This document shows positions 12,431 to 23,591 of a DNA stretch of 64,000 nt, in pieces. Each line of letters opens with the position of its first letter. The stretch's first letter is position 1. The notes beneath the pieces are model-generated. The model searched no databases, had not been told where the DNA came from, and saw only the letters and a list, made by a program, of their open reading frames with translations. The position numbers and the translations under genes were made by a program. The DNA comes from Epichloe hybrida (Eukaryota; Ascomycota; Sordariomycetes; Hypocreales; Clavicipitaceae), in the NCBI GenBank assembly GCA_019022495.1, contig JAFEKR010000036.1, forward strand, positions 434,001-498,000. Direction: 5' to 3'.

Positions 12431-12739
12431 GCCAATTGACGCCCTACGCCGACCGAAACCTCGAACCGTCGAGCGTAGACGGACAACTGATGACACCAAC
12501 CCCGAAAAACCAGGTCCCTGCGAATCGGGCAACATCCCCAGCGACTGGATGGAGTGACGTCAGCAGATGACTTTTGGGTTAAGCAACGACGAGATTCCCC
12601 GTCTTTTCTTATTGCTACCAAGTCTGGAGTCTTTCATTGGCTTCCATCTCCCTTGCCAGTCCTCTTACTGGTACGGAAAAAAAAAAAGAAACCAAAACTT
12701 TGAAATGAAATCATTCACTGCATGGCTGAGGAGTTTTGA

Positions 12740-12740
<1 letters not shown>

Positions 12741-12770
<30 letters not shown>

Positions 12771-12823
12771 CTTCTTCTTCTTCTTCTTCTTCTTCTTCTT
12801 CTTCTTCTTCTTCTTCTTCTTCT
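12741..12823. repeat. CTT trinucleotide microsatellite
   Basis: About 28 uninterrupted copies of CTT followed by a T run. It is noncoding and would read as poly-Leu, poly-Ser or poly-Phe. Confidence 0.95.
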
Positions 12824-13409
12824 TTTTTTTTCGGCTGGTAATATGTCATCAATGGCAGTTGGGCATGAGTTAGTTTGCTGGCGTTGGGAGTTTCAGGGCT
12901 TATGAAGTCGATAATCTATACCGGCTGCCAAGGGCCATGTAGCCACCGTGCCAAGAGGGAAGCCCGGGGTCACAGCAGGCAGCTCGTTCCCGGACGCATC
13001 TAAAAATCCATCGCAGAGACGATTTACATGTGACGTTTTCACTATTTGGTGGTGTCGAACTTGGATCTTGTCGGGTGTTGGCCACGACGCAGGAACATGC
13101 TCATTGTTCTGCGCATATAGATACTTGCGTCTCATGTACATGTCTTGGGACTCGTCTCGTGCAATGCGAAACGGAAACATACATGTACATGTCTAATTAG
13201 ATCCGGATCCATGCCGTGACTCATCACATACTATGTACTCGAGAATCGAGAATTGATTCAGGGTTAGAAGAACCCGAGTCATGTTTTCGAACAAGACCAA
13301 TGATTGGCTGCCATGTTTGACTGCACTGTTGAATTATATTACTTTGTTCGCCCTTAGTTATAGCTAATGCATGCGAATTGAGAAAAACATGACGAGTGCT
13401 AGCAATACC

Positions 13410-13640
13410 TAGCTGGGTATTGCTAATTTTTTTTTGCTCCTGATAAATTATAGATGCATTGGCCGCAACCAAAGAACCGTAAAAAAAATCATAAAATCAA
13501 CAAGTTTCTGCATCACTGCGGTCGCTACTACTAGTATTTTATTATTATACTAGCTGGGCATTGCCAGCAATTATCATGTTTCCTTTGAATTATATGTATT
13601 AGCCACAACCAATGCGCGCCCGAAAAATATGTATAAAAAC
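13410..13640. repeat. Diverged direct repeat, two copies
   Basis: Copies begin with TAGCTGGGTATTGC at 13410 and TAGCTGGGCATTGC at 13551, a period of 141 bp. Both continue through an AT-rich stretch into GCATTGGCCGCAACCAA and GTATTAGCCACAACCAA. The differences are partly C/T and G/A transitions. This could be a decayed transposon fragment. Confidence 0.55.
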
Positions 13641-13660
13641 CAGTTAATCCACTCGTACAA

Positions 13661-14160
13661 CTACGCAGAAGGAGGGGGAATTCTAGCCGATTCGTGGACC
13701 CCAAAAAGTGCCCCGAGGGAGCTCGCGACGCCAGTTTCAGCGCTTTCTTGCACCCATGAGGTTCGAACAGCTTCCCAGTAGCGCCCCGGGTCGGCTCTCA
13801 TCAAGTCGACGTGCTTGGCGCCCACGAACTTCTCGAGCCTGACATTGAAGCCTGCTTCTCGGGCTCTGCGAGCATTGTCCTCGACGTCCTGCCACGGGAC
13901 CAGGTCGTCGTTGGTCCCGTAGAGATACGTCCGCCTCGCCTCCGTGGCCAGCAAGCCCGGGGACAGGAGTGCGCTGGCGTTGCGGTCCTGGACGGCCGGC
14001 ATGCGCCGCAGGAAATGGTAGAAGCATACCATGGCGATGACGGAATGCACCACGGGGCCGGTCCACCACGGCAGCATCTGCATGAGGGCGTTGTAGGAGC
14101 TCATCCACCGGAAGTAGCCGGGGCAGGAGTCGAAGACGACGACATGGCGAGGCAGGGTTG

Positions 14161-14194
<34 letters not shown>

Positions 14195-14614
14195 GGTGCC
14201 GCGCCCGCGCCCGCAAAGCATGCTGAGGAGATGGCTCGCCGTGTGGACGCCGCCGTTGGAGAAGATATGGATCAGCATGCGAGGAGGCGTCTCATCGCCG
14301 GCCTCGGCCTGCCGCTCCCGCACGTCGGAGCGCAGATGGGGGAGCGCGGGAGCGAGGTCGCGCCGCGTTCGCCAGGGGAAGACGACGTGCGTGAGGGGGC
14401 ATTGGGCCACGAGGATGCGCGAGGATGGGTAGATTCGGCGGTGCTGGGCGACGTATTTGGCGATGTGGACTTCCCGGGCGCCCATCCAAGACAGCAGGAC
14501 GATCAGCTCGGGGTCGGATCCGGCATGAGATGGCCATGGAGACGGAGATGGCTCCTTTCGCGGATCGTGGTACGTTACGGCCGGGCTTAGCCGCGTCATC
14601 CAAGATAGGGCCAT
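13661..14614 (-). CDS. PaxU/TMEM53-like alpha/beta hydrolase (DUF829)
   Basis: Single-exon, 317-residue protein. The order of motifs fits the DUF829 family: LIVLLSWMGAREVHIAKY near residue 37, then the nucleophile region HIFSNGG near 117, the acid in YGTNDDLVPW and a late His in VGAKHVDLMR. The family includes TMEM53 and the indole-diterpene cluster protein PaxU, whose biochemical role is unsettled. A run of twelve threonines, encoded by an ACG repeat near 14162-14195, interrupts the segment between the nucleophile region and the next strand PRHVVVFDSCPG. There are no biosynthetic genes alongside, so a role in terpene synthesis is not implied. The start at 14614 is the first ATG; MTRLSPAV five residues later is an alternative. 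Confidence 0.78.
14159..14196. repeat. GTC/ACG repeat inside the DUF829 gene
   Basis: About twelve copies of the trinucleotide encode poly-threonine on the minus strand. It is likely to vary in length between strains. Confidence 0.85.
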
Positions 14615-16249
14615 TCTTCATTTTTCTTGGTTCTTCTTGGCTGAGATATTTGATGGCTCGGAAATGCAGCGTGTGGAGCCTGGACGCGAGGGAATCGGAA
14701 GTCGGGCGTAGTTTGAGGGAGAAGGGAGAGGGAGAAGGGACTGGACCGAGGCCCGCCAGATGTCTTGGTCTTCTGCGAGGAACGAACGGCATTCGGGGCG
14801 GCGCTCTCCTCCCCCAGTGCCGCTGCCGCTGCCGCATCGCCGCACGTGCAGTGGTTGAAAGTGTGCGACGGTGCCGAAAGTGATGATGATGAATTCAGCT
14901 AATGTCTAGGCTATCCATACGTGGCACATCAAGGCTCTATACAACGAGGGCAAAGAGGCTTCTCCCGATTTGTTCCCCAAAGGCACCAAGAATATATCGT
15001 TTTCCGTATTCAGGCGGTGAAATGTACGCATTTGAGCACATGATCCTCTTGGAACATGGTTTTATGTATGCTTCAGAATACACAATGACCCATGTCTTCT
15101 CATGACCTCTGTTGAACTTGCTCATCTTTGTTGTCAAGGTAATGACATGTGTAAAAGGAACTGGACTTGCATGGTCATGTCGTCAATCAGAATATATGGA
15201 CGGAAGAACATCAACATGTCAAGGTCACGAATGGCGAATGCGTAGTATAGGGCAGAGTTCGTATAAGACTGGGTTCTCGGATTCAAAGTTTGATCGTCCC
15301 GGGCCGAGACATTCGTTTTGCATGCCGAATCACTGTGACAATTCGGCCTTCGCAAGCGGAACGGGTGTCCAAGCCAAGCATGCCGTGTGACCGGGCAGCC
15401 AGGGTGAGATTCGCACGTGTATCGCACGCAATTCAGCCGTTGTGAAGGGTATATGGGAAACGTAGCTTCCGGTGACCGCGCCTGAAGCTGAGATTGACGG
15501 TTCTAAATTTCCAGGCTGCGTGGCTGTAGACATCAAACATCCCCGTAGAGATAAAAGCGTTGTTGATGTCTTACCCATTGGGGGGAAAACTTCGCAGTGT
15601 CGAAACGAAAAGACGGGACGGGGGCGTACAGTACAGTACGAGAGCCGGCAAACTGCCCCTTCAAACACTTGGCCCGTTGCACACGATGGGTGAATTAGAC
15701 TCGGCTGAGCTCTGTTCAAGACGGAGAGTGATTTGGGGAGTCTGGTGGTTTCAACACTTCGCCTCCAATTCCCATCGTGGTCCACTTGCGCTTGCGGGCT
15801 TGGATGGAAAGAGCAAAAAAGGCATTCCTGTGACGTGCTTCTTCTAGAGGTGAACCATGATACCGATACCGGCGCACAGAAAACTTTTCTCGCTTGACAA
15901 TGGACGGGAAACGGAAGTCGCGCATCGCCTCCTTCCCTCAGCTGCCACCTGCCGGTCATGGTATGTTTGGTATGTCGGCCGAACTGAGAGACAGACCGAT
16001 ACGGAACAAACAGCTGTACGCACTTCAATGTTCTGTGCCCACGTCAGCTTTCCCTCCAGACTCCAGAGTCTCCATTACTGGACTGGTACCGGAAAAGGAT
16101 GACTTGACTATTTAAAAAGCTTTTGTCTGTCATCTCTCGCGGGGTCCTTGAACTGATCAATCTCTCTTCCCATTCACCCGAAATCCTCCTTCCGAGTAAT
16201 TCTTCAATTTCAGTACAAGCTCAAAAGACTGCAGCTCGAGGAAGAGACA
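14615..16249. other. Intergenic region between hydrolase and protease
   Basis: Divergent promoter region of about 1.6 kb. A 232-codon minus-strand open frame (15330-16028) has no family signature and was not accepted. A TATA-like word lies at 16109-16117. Confidence 0.5.
16109..16117 (+). promoter_or_regulatory. Possible TATA element of the protease gene
   Basis: TATTTAAAA lies about 135 bp upstream of the protease ATG, at a plausible distance for a core promoter with a short leader. Confidence 0.3.
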
Positions 16250-17764
16250 ATGGGGTCTATTCTCGTGCTCCTTTCCATACTGGGACTTTGCTTTGCCCAA
16301 GCGTCCCCCAGCGCTCCAAATGATCATGCAGCTCCAGCCAGCTGGGATCTATCCAAGCCAATGAATGGATTCACATTCGAGCGCGTCAAGGCTTTCTCCC
16401 AACCTACGACTGACAAGCAAGCTGCTCAGTTCTCCAGGATTTCCAGCATCAAAGGGCAATCGGGCAGCCACAATGCCGTATCCAGCCTGGTCAGCAGCAT
16501 GCTTCGAACGCCGCCATCTCATGGGCAACACACGTACCAGAACATCAGCACCGCCGGCACCTTCTCAACCCAATATGCAATTCAGTGTGGATGGGATGGT
16601 GTCCCAGTATGGCTCCTTCTCGACACCGGCAGCTCCGATACCTGGGCCGTGCAGAAAGGTTTCGAGTGTCATGGTGCTCACGGGGCTGAACAAAGCGAGT
16701 CTGATTGTGGATTTGGAAACACATATGTCAAAGATTTTCGTCAAGGTCCCATCGATAACCTTCACTTCTATCTCAGATACGGCTCAGGGGAGAAAGTCTT
16801 CGGACCCATGGGCTACACCGATATTGCTTGCGGGGGAGTCAAAGTCTCGGATCAGCAAGCTGGCCTGGCGAACTACACTTATTGGCACGGCAATAACTTC
16901 ACAGTCGGCATTCTGGGCCTCGCCTACCCGTCTATTACCAGTGCTTACTATGGCGAGATTGGGCAAGAAGCAACATGGAATGCTATCCAATATGTCCCTT
17001 TCCTCACCAATGCCATTACGCAAGGGAGCATAGATCCTGTGTTCAGCGTGACTTTGATGAAGAACTCTTCTGACGGCATTATCGGTTGGGGTGGGTTGCC
17101 ACCAACCCACGGACAATTCGATAAATACGCTGCGACTGATCTCATTGTGGTAAGTCGGGGGTGTTCTTGAATCGGAGTCGGAAGCACTTCTGCTGCCTGG
17201 AAGAGACTATTTCGGTTGACAGAAAGTTCCCTCTAGGCAAATCTCATCGGTTCAGCCGAAACGTCCTGGAGATATTCATTCTACACAATCATCCCTGACG
17301 GTGTCAAATGGGGACAGACGAGCGATGACACCAAATACCCGTACATCGTTGATACCGGGACGACGATGAATTACCTCCCTCCTCGTAAGTACTGGCATCT
17401 TGACATTCCGAAATCAACTTGACGGGGAATGTAAAGCTTGCTGACACACCCATCAGCTCTGGCTGAGGCAATCGCCGCTGCCTTCCAGCCTCGTGCAGTA
17501 TATCTGTATGAATGGGGCTCATACTTTGCACCTTGCGACTCCATCCCGCCCAGCTTCGCTGTGGTTATTTCAGGAGTTGAATTTTGGGTCAATCCTGCAG
17601 ACATGATCTACCGCGACCTAATCGATCCAAAAACAGGCTATTGTGCCGTTGCAATTGCAAGTGGAGGTTCGGGTCCCTACATCCTAGGCGACGTCTTTCT
17701 TCAGAACGTGGTGGCTGTGTTCGACGTTGGAGGCGCCGAGATGCGCTTCTATGCCAAGACCTAG
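16250..17764 (+). CDS. Secreted pepsin-like aspartic protease (family A1)
   Basis: Three exons (16250-17149, 17237-17384, 17457-17764) encode 451 residues. A signal peptide is clear (MGSILVLLSILGLCFAQA), followed by a propeptide-like region to about residue 100. Both catalytic motifs are intact: DTGSSDTW at residue 125 and VDTGTTMNYLPP with its Asp at residue 339. The end carries YILGDVFLQNVVAVFDVGG, the usual closing strand of A1 proteases. Candidate N-glycosylation sites include NYTY and NFTV. No C-terminal GPI signal is seen, so secretion into the medium is likely. Introns 1 and 2 have GTAAGT donors. The substrate is unknown; fungi carry many paralogues used for nutrition or host interaction. 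Confidence 0.9.
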
Positions 17765-18400
17765 AGTGAATATGATGCCAACTTGCGATGTAGGATGCCC
17801 GCAGTTCAGATACGTCATCTCCATAGAAATTGATTCAAGAGCATATCCCTTTGACCCCTCTTTGATTTAGCTAGTCCGGTGGGAAATTTGAAAGCTCCGG
17901 TGGGAAATTTATGTCCCCATATTACTCCGCAAGTCACCGGACTTTCAAGTTTGAAATGTGCCCGTGTGACGTGCAAGGATATCCGACTTGCTGTTTTACT
18001 CACAGGTGCAAGATCCAGATCAAGCGACAATTGGGGGACAGCCAGTGGCTGCGTGGATTTTTTTCGATTTTTTTGAGCGTGGAGCGTGGAGCTTACTTCA
18101 TTAGTTCCAGTGGCCGGCCGGCCGGCCCCTTGACTCCGTGGACTTGGGCCTGGTCAACAAATGGATTGACGCGTTATTATTATTACAACAACCAAAGCGA
18201 CATCTCACCTTGACAATCAACTTGCCATTCATTCTTTCCAAGAAAATATCCTCGATACGTACGAGTCTTGTCGACTTCAGGGTTGAGAAACCATTCGACC
18301 ATACGCAGCAAAGAGTTGCCCGCCGGTACACTCTTCTCGTTCCTTCATCCGCGACTTGATTCACCGACCTTCCATCACCCACTTCGCAGCCCGCATCATC

Positions 18401-18632
18401 ATGAGGGGCGTCGCCGCAGGACCACCGACACCAACAAAGGCCTCGCCGTCGGGACGAGCGCGAGCAAACACGTGGAACTTCAGCAAGGTAAGCAGCGGGC
18501 CATTCTATTGATTCTACAGTATCATGTTCCTTTGTCTAGACTGTGTCGGTCTCGGGCGCCAATTGTCGCCTCGTCTTGCAGCTCTCCCCTCTCTCGAACT
18601 CTGTGGATCGCGACGAAGGCATTCTCAAGTGA
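18401..18632 (+). CDS. Possible small spliced ORF or gene fragment
   Basis: An ATG at 18401 opens MRGVAAGPPTPTKASPSGR and runs to NTWNFSK, ending exactly at a GTAAGC donor (18488). A TTGCAG acceptor at 18581 restores the frame with LSPLSNSVDRDEGILK and a TGA, giving 45 residues. The neat in-phase splice signals are the only support. It could be the 5' part of a broken gene, because the apparent stop overlaps a GTGAGT donor. No function is proposed. Confidence 0.2.
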
Positions 18633-20083
18633 GTCACGACCGACAATGGCTATGAGCCATGTCATGGGCGGTGTAGCCAAGGTTGGCTTGATCGAGCCTG
18701 ATCGTGGGGGGCCGATCCACTATATTGCTCAGATTGTTACGCTCATTCCCCCATGAATTGAGCCGCTCCAAGTTGATATTTCGAAATTCGCTCTGTGCGA
18801 TCTGCCAGCTGTCCGATCCGGTGACCGGCAGGCGTGCCAGGAGAGCAAAAAAAACAAAAAACACGACGCAAATGCTGTTTCTATTTTCGAAAACGTTGCT
18901 TCGAATTCTCGCAACATGTTGTTCTCACTTAGACGTGGCCGGCATAAGAGTACGGAGTACTGTCGATGATACTTGCTGTCGGACAGTCCCGGAGGCAGAC
19001 CCTTGCAAGTAAAAGCCGCGCTCCTGCAGCAAGGATATATCTGCACGCAGCCAACCCGGAAACAAGCGACCGGTAGCAGGGTTCAGTTCCATTCCATAAC
19101 CATTCGAACCTGGACCCCCCTCTTGACCGACAATCTCCTGATGAGGCCAACATGGGCCATGTCAAGGAAGACCCCGTGTTTGGATTGAGCATGTAGCAGC
19201 CAGGCTGGACTTCTTGCAGGAGGTGTAACGGGATGGATGACTCGGGGGACTATTCTGACAACGAGTGCGCTGGATACATGTTGCACTCGTCAACATTTCC
19301 CCAGGCTGTGTCTCAATGATCTGCTGGGTTTTCCATCGCTGCTCCTTAATACCGAGCCCGTCTCGGGTAATGCATTCCCGGACCGCGACTTGTTCATTCA
19401 GATTTCAAGAATCCATCATGAGGTATGATGCTTCATTGTCAGGCCCGGGGCGAGAAGGCCACGACTAGCTTCTCTTTCAGGTCTCAGGGGGGAGACACTG
19501 TTCTTGGTTTTCTGGACAAGTTTCCCTGTCGTCTGGGAGTACGGCCCGGTACAAGCTGGGAACTGCGATCAACATCATTTTCGACTGGCATGACCTCGTC
19601 TCGTCCTGCTCGCCTCGCAATATGTCCTCGAGACGGGTATGCAGAGATTGCGAGGACAAGTCGGGAAAATGGCAGATCATGGCAATTCTTCTGTCCGCGG
19701 ACAAGCTTGAAGTCCCGAACGCGGAGCATGGAGAATATCGAGGAGTCTTGAGAGCATTGTCCGAGTCCGCTATTTGCTGTTTGGCCCCTTGTTGGCCCAT
19801 CCTCGGCTTCTAGTGCCGGGCAGACAGGCAGGCGCCGAGTTGGTTCCTTCCCCGCCAAGCCTAGCGTCGTCCGCCGCTGGTGCTGCCTCGCGCCTTCCTT
19901 CACCTTGAGCGTTTGAACCTTGCTGGTTCGCTTCTGGCCTGTGAATCGCCCGTTATGCCCCTCCCCCCGCCTGCAGGGTAAAAAAAAAAAAAGATGAGTG
20001 CCTCACGCGATCAGATGACACAGGTCGTCGTCACTCGTCGCCGTTTATTTATTAAAATAACTTGGTGGCTTCTGGTACTTGTC

Positions 20084-20168
20084 ACCGTCACCGTCACCGC
20101 CACTGCCACTGCCACTGCCACGGACTGCCACTGCCACTGCCACTGCCACGGACTGCCACTGCCACGGC
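20084..20168. repeat. CCACTG/CCGTCA minisatellite
   Basis: Runs of CACCGT and GCCACT hexamers with GCCACGGACT interruptions, in the upstream region of the PFK-2 gene. Confidence 0.85.
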
Positions 20169-20523
20169 TTCTGTCACACACCTCGGCCCTTCCTCCCTCT
20201 CCCTGTCCCGCTTCTTCAACTCAACTTTCGTTCTTGTTTCTTTCTTGAAGCTCGCCTTTCGCCATTCCTCCCTTGTCACTTGTCCTTGATTAGGCGAGTT
20301 GTTTCTCAACGTACTCCATATTCAAACTACGCTACCAAACCCGCAATTATCTCCGCCTTGCGTGCTGGCTTGACCATCTGCCGCCGGCCGTCCTTGATTT
20401 TTTTTTGTTGGCTGCGCCTGCACCTGCACAATTGTCCCACCCAATACGGACCCGAATGCCTGTGTTCCCTTCTCCAGCATTTGTCGTGCGCCTGCGCAAA
20501 CTTACCATTTGGTCATCGAGATA

Positions 20524-22085
20524 ATGCCGTCCAAGACTAACAATGGTGTCGGAGTCCAGGTGGAAGACACAAAGATATGTGTTGTCATGGTGGGACTCCC
20601 AGCTCGTGGTAAGAGCTACATCGCGCAAATAGGTAAGAACTTGGATTTCTAGCTGAGACCATCTCCTTGACTTGCGAGAGAGATGAAAGCTAACTCAATC
20701 GCCACAGCTCAGCGCTACCTGCAGTGGTTGTCTATACCCTCGCAGACTTTCAACGTCGGCAACTACCGGCGCAACGATGCGCCACAACCCACCGCCGAGT
20801 TCTTCGACACCAACAATGCCGAGGGCGAGCGGAAACGCCGCGCCGCCGCAGAAGCTGCTGTCGCCGATATGTTAACCTGGTTTCGCACCGGAGGAGTCGT
20901 TGCGATCCTCGATGCGACCAATTCTACCAAAGAGCGCCGGAAATGGGTCAACGAAATCTGCGTCAAAAATGGCGTTGAAGTCCTGTTTGTCGAAAGCAAG
21001 TGCGATGATCAAGACATTATCATGGCGAATATTCGTGACGTAAAGGCCACCAGCCCAGACTATCGCGGCCAGGACCCCGAGGCCGCTGCTCAGGACTTTC
21101 TCAATCGCATTAGCAAATATGAGAAGACGTATAAGACCATCGATGAGGACGGAGATGAGGACGAGTATACATATCTCAAAATCATGAACATTGGCAAACA
21201 AGTCATCATAAACCGCATTCAGGATTATTTGCAGAGTCGCATTGTATACTACCTCATGAATCTGCATATTCGACCTCGATCAGTCTGGCTGTCGCGGGTA
21301 AGTGTTTCGGAATACTGCCTTGGACTGCTAGAAAACCTCTGATGCATCTGGCTTACTCTTTGCTTGTCCCAGCACGGAGAGTCCATGTATAATTTGGACG
21401 GAAGAATTGGCGGAGACACAATGCTATCGCCAAGAGGAGAGCAGTATGCCAGAAAACTGCCGGAATTAGTGCGAGAGTCTGTGGGGGTAGGTTCCGTCAC
21501 CGGATGTTGATCAAGACATCCCTTCCGGTATAGCTTGCCGCGGCAACTCTGACAGTTTACGTACAGGACGACCGTCCCTTGACCGTCTGGACATCGACGC
21601 TGAAGAGAACCATTTCTACAGCCCGTTTCTTACCACCGCACTACAATCAACTACAGTGGAAAGCTTTGGACGAACTTGACTCTGGTGTCTGCGACGGACT
21701 GACCTATCAAGAAATCAAGGATCGATTTCCGGACGACTTTGCTGCACGTGACGAAGACAAATACAATTACCGCTACCGAGGAGGTGAATCGTACCGCGAT
21801 GTGGTTATTCGCCTCGAGCCCATCATTATGGAGTTGGAAAGAAGCGAAGACATTCTCATTGTAACTCATCAAGCCGTCCTGAGATGCATCTACGCCTACT
21901 TCATGAAGAAGGATCAAGCCAAGAGCCCTTGGATGAACGTCCCCTTGCACACGCTCATCAAACTAACACCGAGAGCCTATGGAACCGAAGAAATTCGATA
22001 TGAAGCAAATATTCCGGCCGTCAGCACCTGGCGTGGCAAGGGCAGCACGGCAAAACACGAAAACCCAACGCCAGAAAGCTTGTAG
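20524..22085 (+). CDS. 6-phosphofructo-2-kinase / fructose-2,6-bisphosphatase
   Basis: Four exons (20524-20632, 20708-21297, 21373-21486, 21567-22085) give 443 residues, the usual length of the compact fungal enzyme. The N-terminal kinase has a P-loop GLPARGKS at residues 24-31 and the FNVGNYRR segment. The C-terminal phosphatase has RHGES at residues 233-237, with the phospho-accepting His at 234, and a second His in VTHQAVLR at 372. The enzyme makes and breaks fructose 2,6-bisphosphate, which sets the balance between glycolysis and gluconeogenesis in the cytosol. The intact RHGES motif predicts phosphatase competence, as in yeast Fbp26 and unlike the phosphatase-dead Pfk26. There are no long N- or C-terminal regulatory extensions. 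All three introns join in phase. Confidence 0.92.
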
Positions 22086-22736
22086 ACGAGCAATGAAAAG
22101 ACGATGATGGGGTATGAGGCTCCGCAGCAGGCAAAAACTACTTGAGTCAATGGCATCAGGAAGAAACGAGTCCCATGTCAGGCCAGCCAGCGGCTGCTTT
22201 GCAATGGAAATTCAGTGGAAATTCATTGGATATATCGATGACGATGAATACAGACATCAAGGTTGGCTCTGGACGACTCGAACGTATGATGATGACTCTG
22301 CTCGAATTAACGATATGTGACGAAGACATGAAGAAAACAAGGGGCGGCCCGCGCGGTAGCAAGCGAGGCGAAAGGAGTGCGTTGGCGCTGTCGACTGTGA
22401 GCGACGTGTACATGGTCTCAAAGGACACCGTACTATGTATGCCATGACAGACGTAGTGCAAAGATTCATGTACGACAACTGAACACATGACGCAGCTCTT
22501 TTTACATTCAGTCGAAGGTGACAAGTGGTCCTGCTGTCATGGCACAGCATGCATAATAATTCACCCGCGTCTCCACGGGAAACTGATTCATGAGAGCAAA
22601 GTCTCTTCAAATAGATTTGACATGCCACCAGACACGGCCGCCATCTCGACTTCGTTTCTCAACTCTCGACACACCTACCTGTCTCGCAGCTCTCCCTACT
22701 TCAGCACCACATGTTACTTTATATACACGGTCCCCA
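22086..22736. other. Intergenic region downstream of PFK-2/FBPase-2
   Basis: 3' UTR and spacer. No gene is supported. The frame of the next ORF stays open back to an ATG at 22590. Confidence 0.45.
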
Positions 22737-23591
22737 ATGCCATTCTACTTCCAGCCTCCCATCTTCGCCGTCTGCCCGACAATGCCTCCTCGGGCCCCCC
22801 TTGTGCAAATAAACACGGTTGTACCCACGTACACGGTCCTCCAGCCGGTCCTCCAGCCGGTCCTCCAGCCGGTTGTCTACACGCCCTCCACGGCACTGGT
22901 ATATACCGTTCCTGCAAAAGTGAGTCTCCACGATGCACAAGCCGCATGCTCTGCTCGCTCCCACTTACCGTCCCCACGAATCGTCATCCGAATCATATAC
23001 TATGGCCACGACCGCGTTTCTGATGACGGAGAGGGCGATGCCGCCGGCGGGAGGACCTGGTGCCGCGCAGTAGATGCATCGTATGGCGAGGCCCCGACAA
23101 AGGCGAGATTGGCAGAGGATATATCGAGGCTCGCCGCACAAGCCGGCGTGAGGACGTCGGCATGGCGGCAATCGAGCATGTTCATCATGTATCCTGGCTC
23201 AGGGGGCGTCCAGATATCCCCCGGGGTGGGGCCGGTGGTGAACAAGGATGTGCTGCGGGTGCTGGAGCTCTGGAACCCCAGCGCGAGGGGGTCCGGGGAC
23301 AAAGGGGATGTCACGCAAGGAGAATGGGATGACGTGCTGGGCCGTTTGGCCAAGGGCCAGGTCGTGCTGTGCGTGATGGTATGCATGGACGAGGAGATGG
23401 ACGGGCACGGGCACGGGCACGGCTTGGGCAGCAGATGTAGAGAGTCATCTGGCGCGGGGGGCGAGAGTATAAATGGGCACGGGACGGTCGGCGAGCGCGT
23501 GGATGCCACGGACGCCGTGGACGCGGCGGACGCGGGAGGACAAGAAGAGAACGCTGTAGAGGCTTCGGAAGCAGCGGCTTCGACTTGTTGA
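22737..23591 (+). CDS. Hypothetical protein with VLQP repeats
   Basis: A 284-residue ORF from the ATG at 22737 (an in-frame ATG at 22590 would add 49 residues). The N-terminal part is hydrophobic and Pro-rich, with YTVLQPVLQPVLQPVVYTP encoded by three 12-bp repeats. The middle, around TWCRAVDASYGEAPTKARL and VLRVLELWNP, looks like ordinary coding sequence. The end is low complexity: a HGHGHGHG run, then acidic and Ala-rich. I do not recognise the family. A GTGAGT at 22920 could be a donor, but no good acceptor follows. Moderate confidence that something here is translated. Confidence 0.42.
   Translation: MPFYFQPPIFAVCPTMPPRAPLVQINTVVPTYTVLQPVLQPVLQPVVYTPSTALVYTVPAKVSLHDAQAACSARSHLPSPRIVIRIIYYGHDRVSDDGEGDAAGGRTWCRAVDASYGEAPTKARLAEDISRLAAQAGVRTSAWRQSSMFIMYPGSGGVQISPGVGPVVNKDVLRVLELWNPSARGSGDKGDVTQGEWDDVLGRLAKGQVVLCVMVCMDEEMDGHGHGHGLGSRCRESSGAGGESINGHGTVGERVDATDAVDAADAGGQEENAVEASEAAASTC

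Larger units (their letters stand above)
12431..13660. other. Intergenic region with microsatellite and diverged repeat
   Basis: It holds the long CTT microsatellite at 12741-12823 and, at 13410-13640, two diverged copies of a segment of about 90 bp. The right part is AT-rich. No gene is supported. Confidence 0.55.
17765..20523. other. Long intergenic region
   Basis: About 2.8 kb. It includes a short direct repeat TCCGGTGGGAAATTT at about 17874 and 17896, a GGCCGGCCGGCCGGCC run near 18113-18127, a possible tiny spliced ORF at 18401-18632 and the CCACTG minisatellite at 20084-20168. The right end is the promoter and leader of the PFK-2/FBPase-2 gene. Confidence 0.5.

Noticed and set aside
13811..14590. 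259-codon plus-strand open frame
   Set aside because: Antisense of the DUF829 hydrolase. It contains an Arg run from the GTC repeat and no family motif.
15330..16028. 232-codon minus-strand open frame
   Set aside because: No recognisable motif, odd composition, and it lies in the divergent promoter region of the protease.
20084..20168. Possible CRISPR-like spaced repeat
   Set aside because: Simple hexamer minisatellite with no unique spacers, and the genome is eukaryotic.
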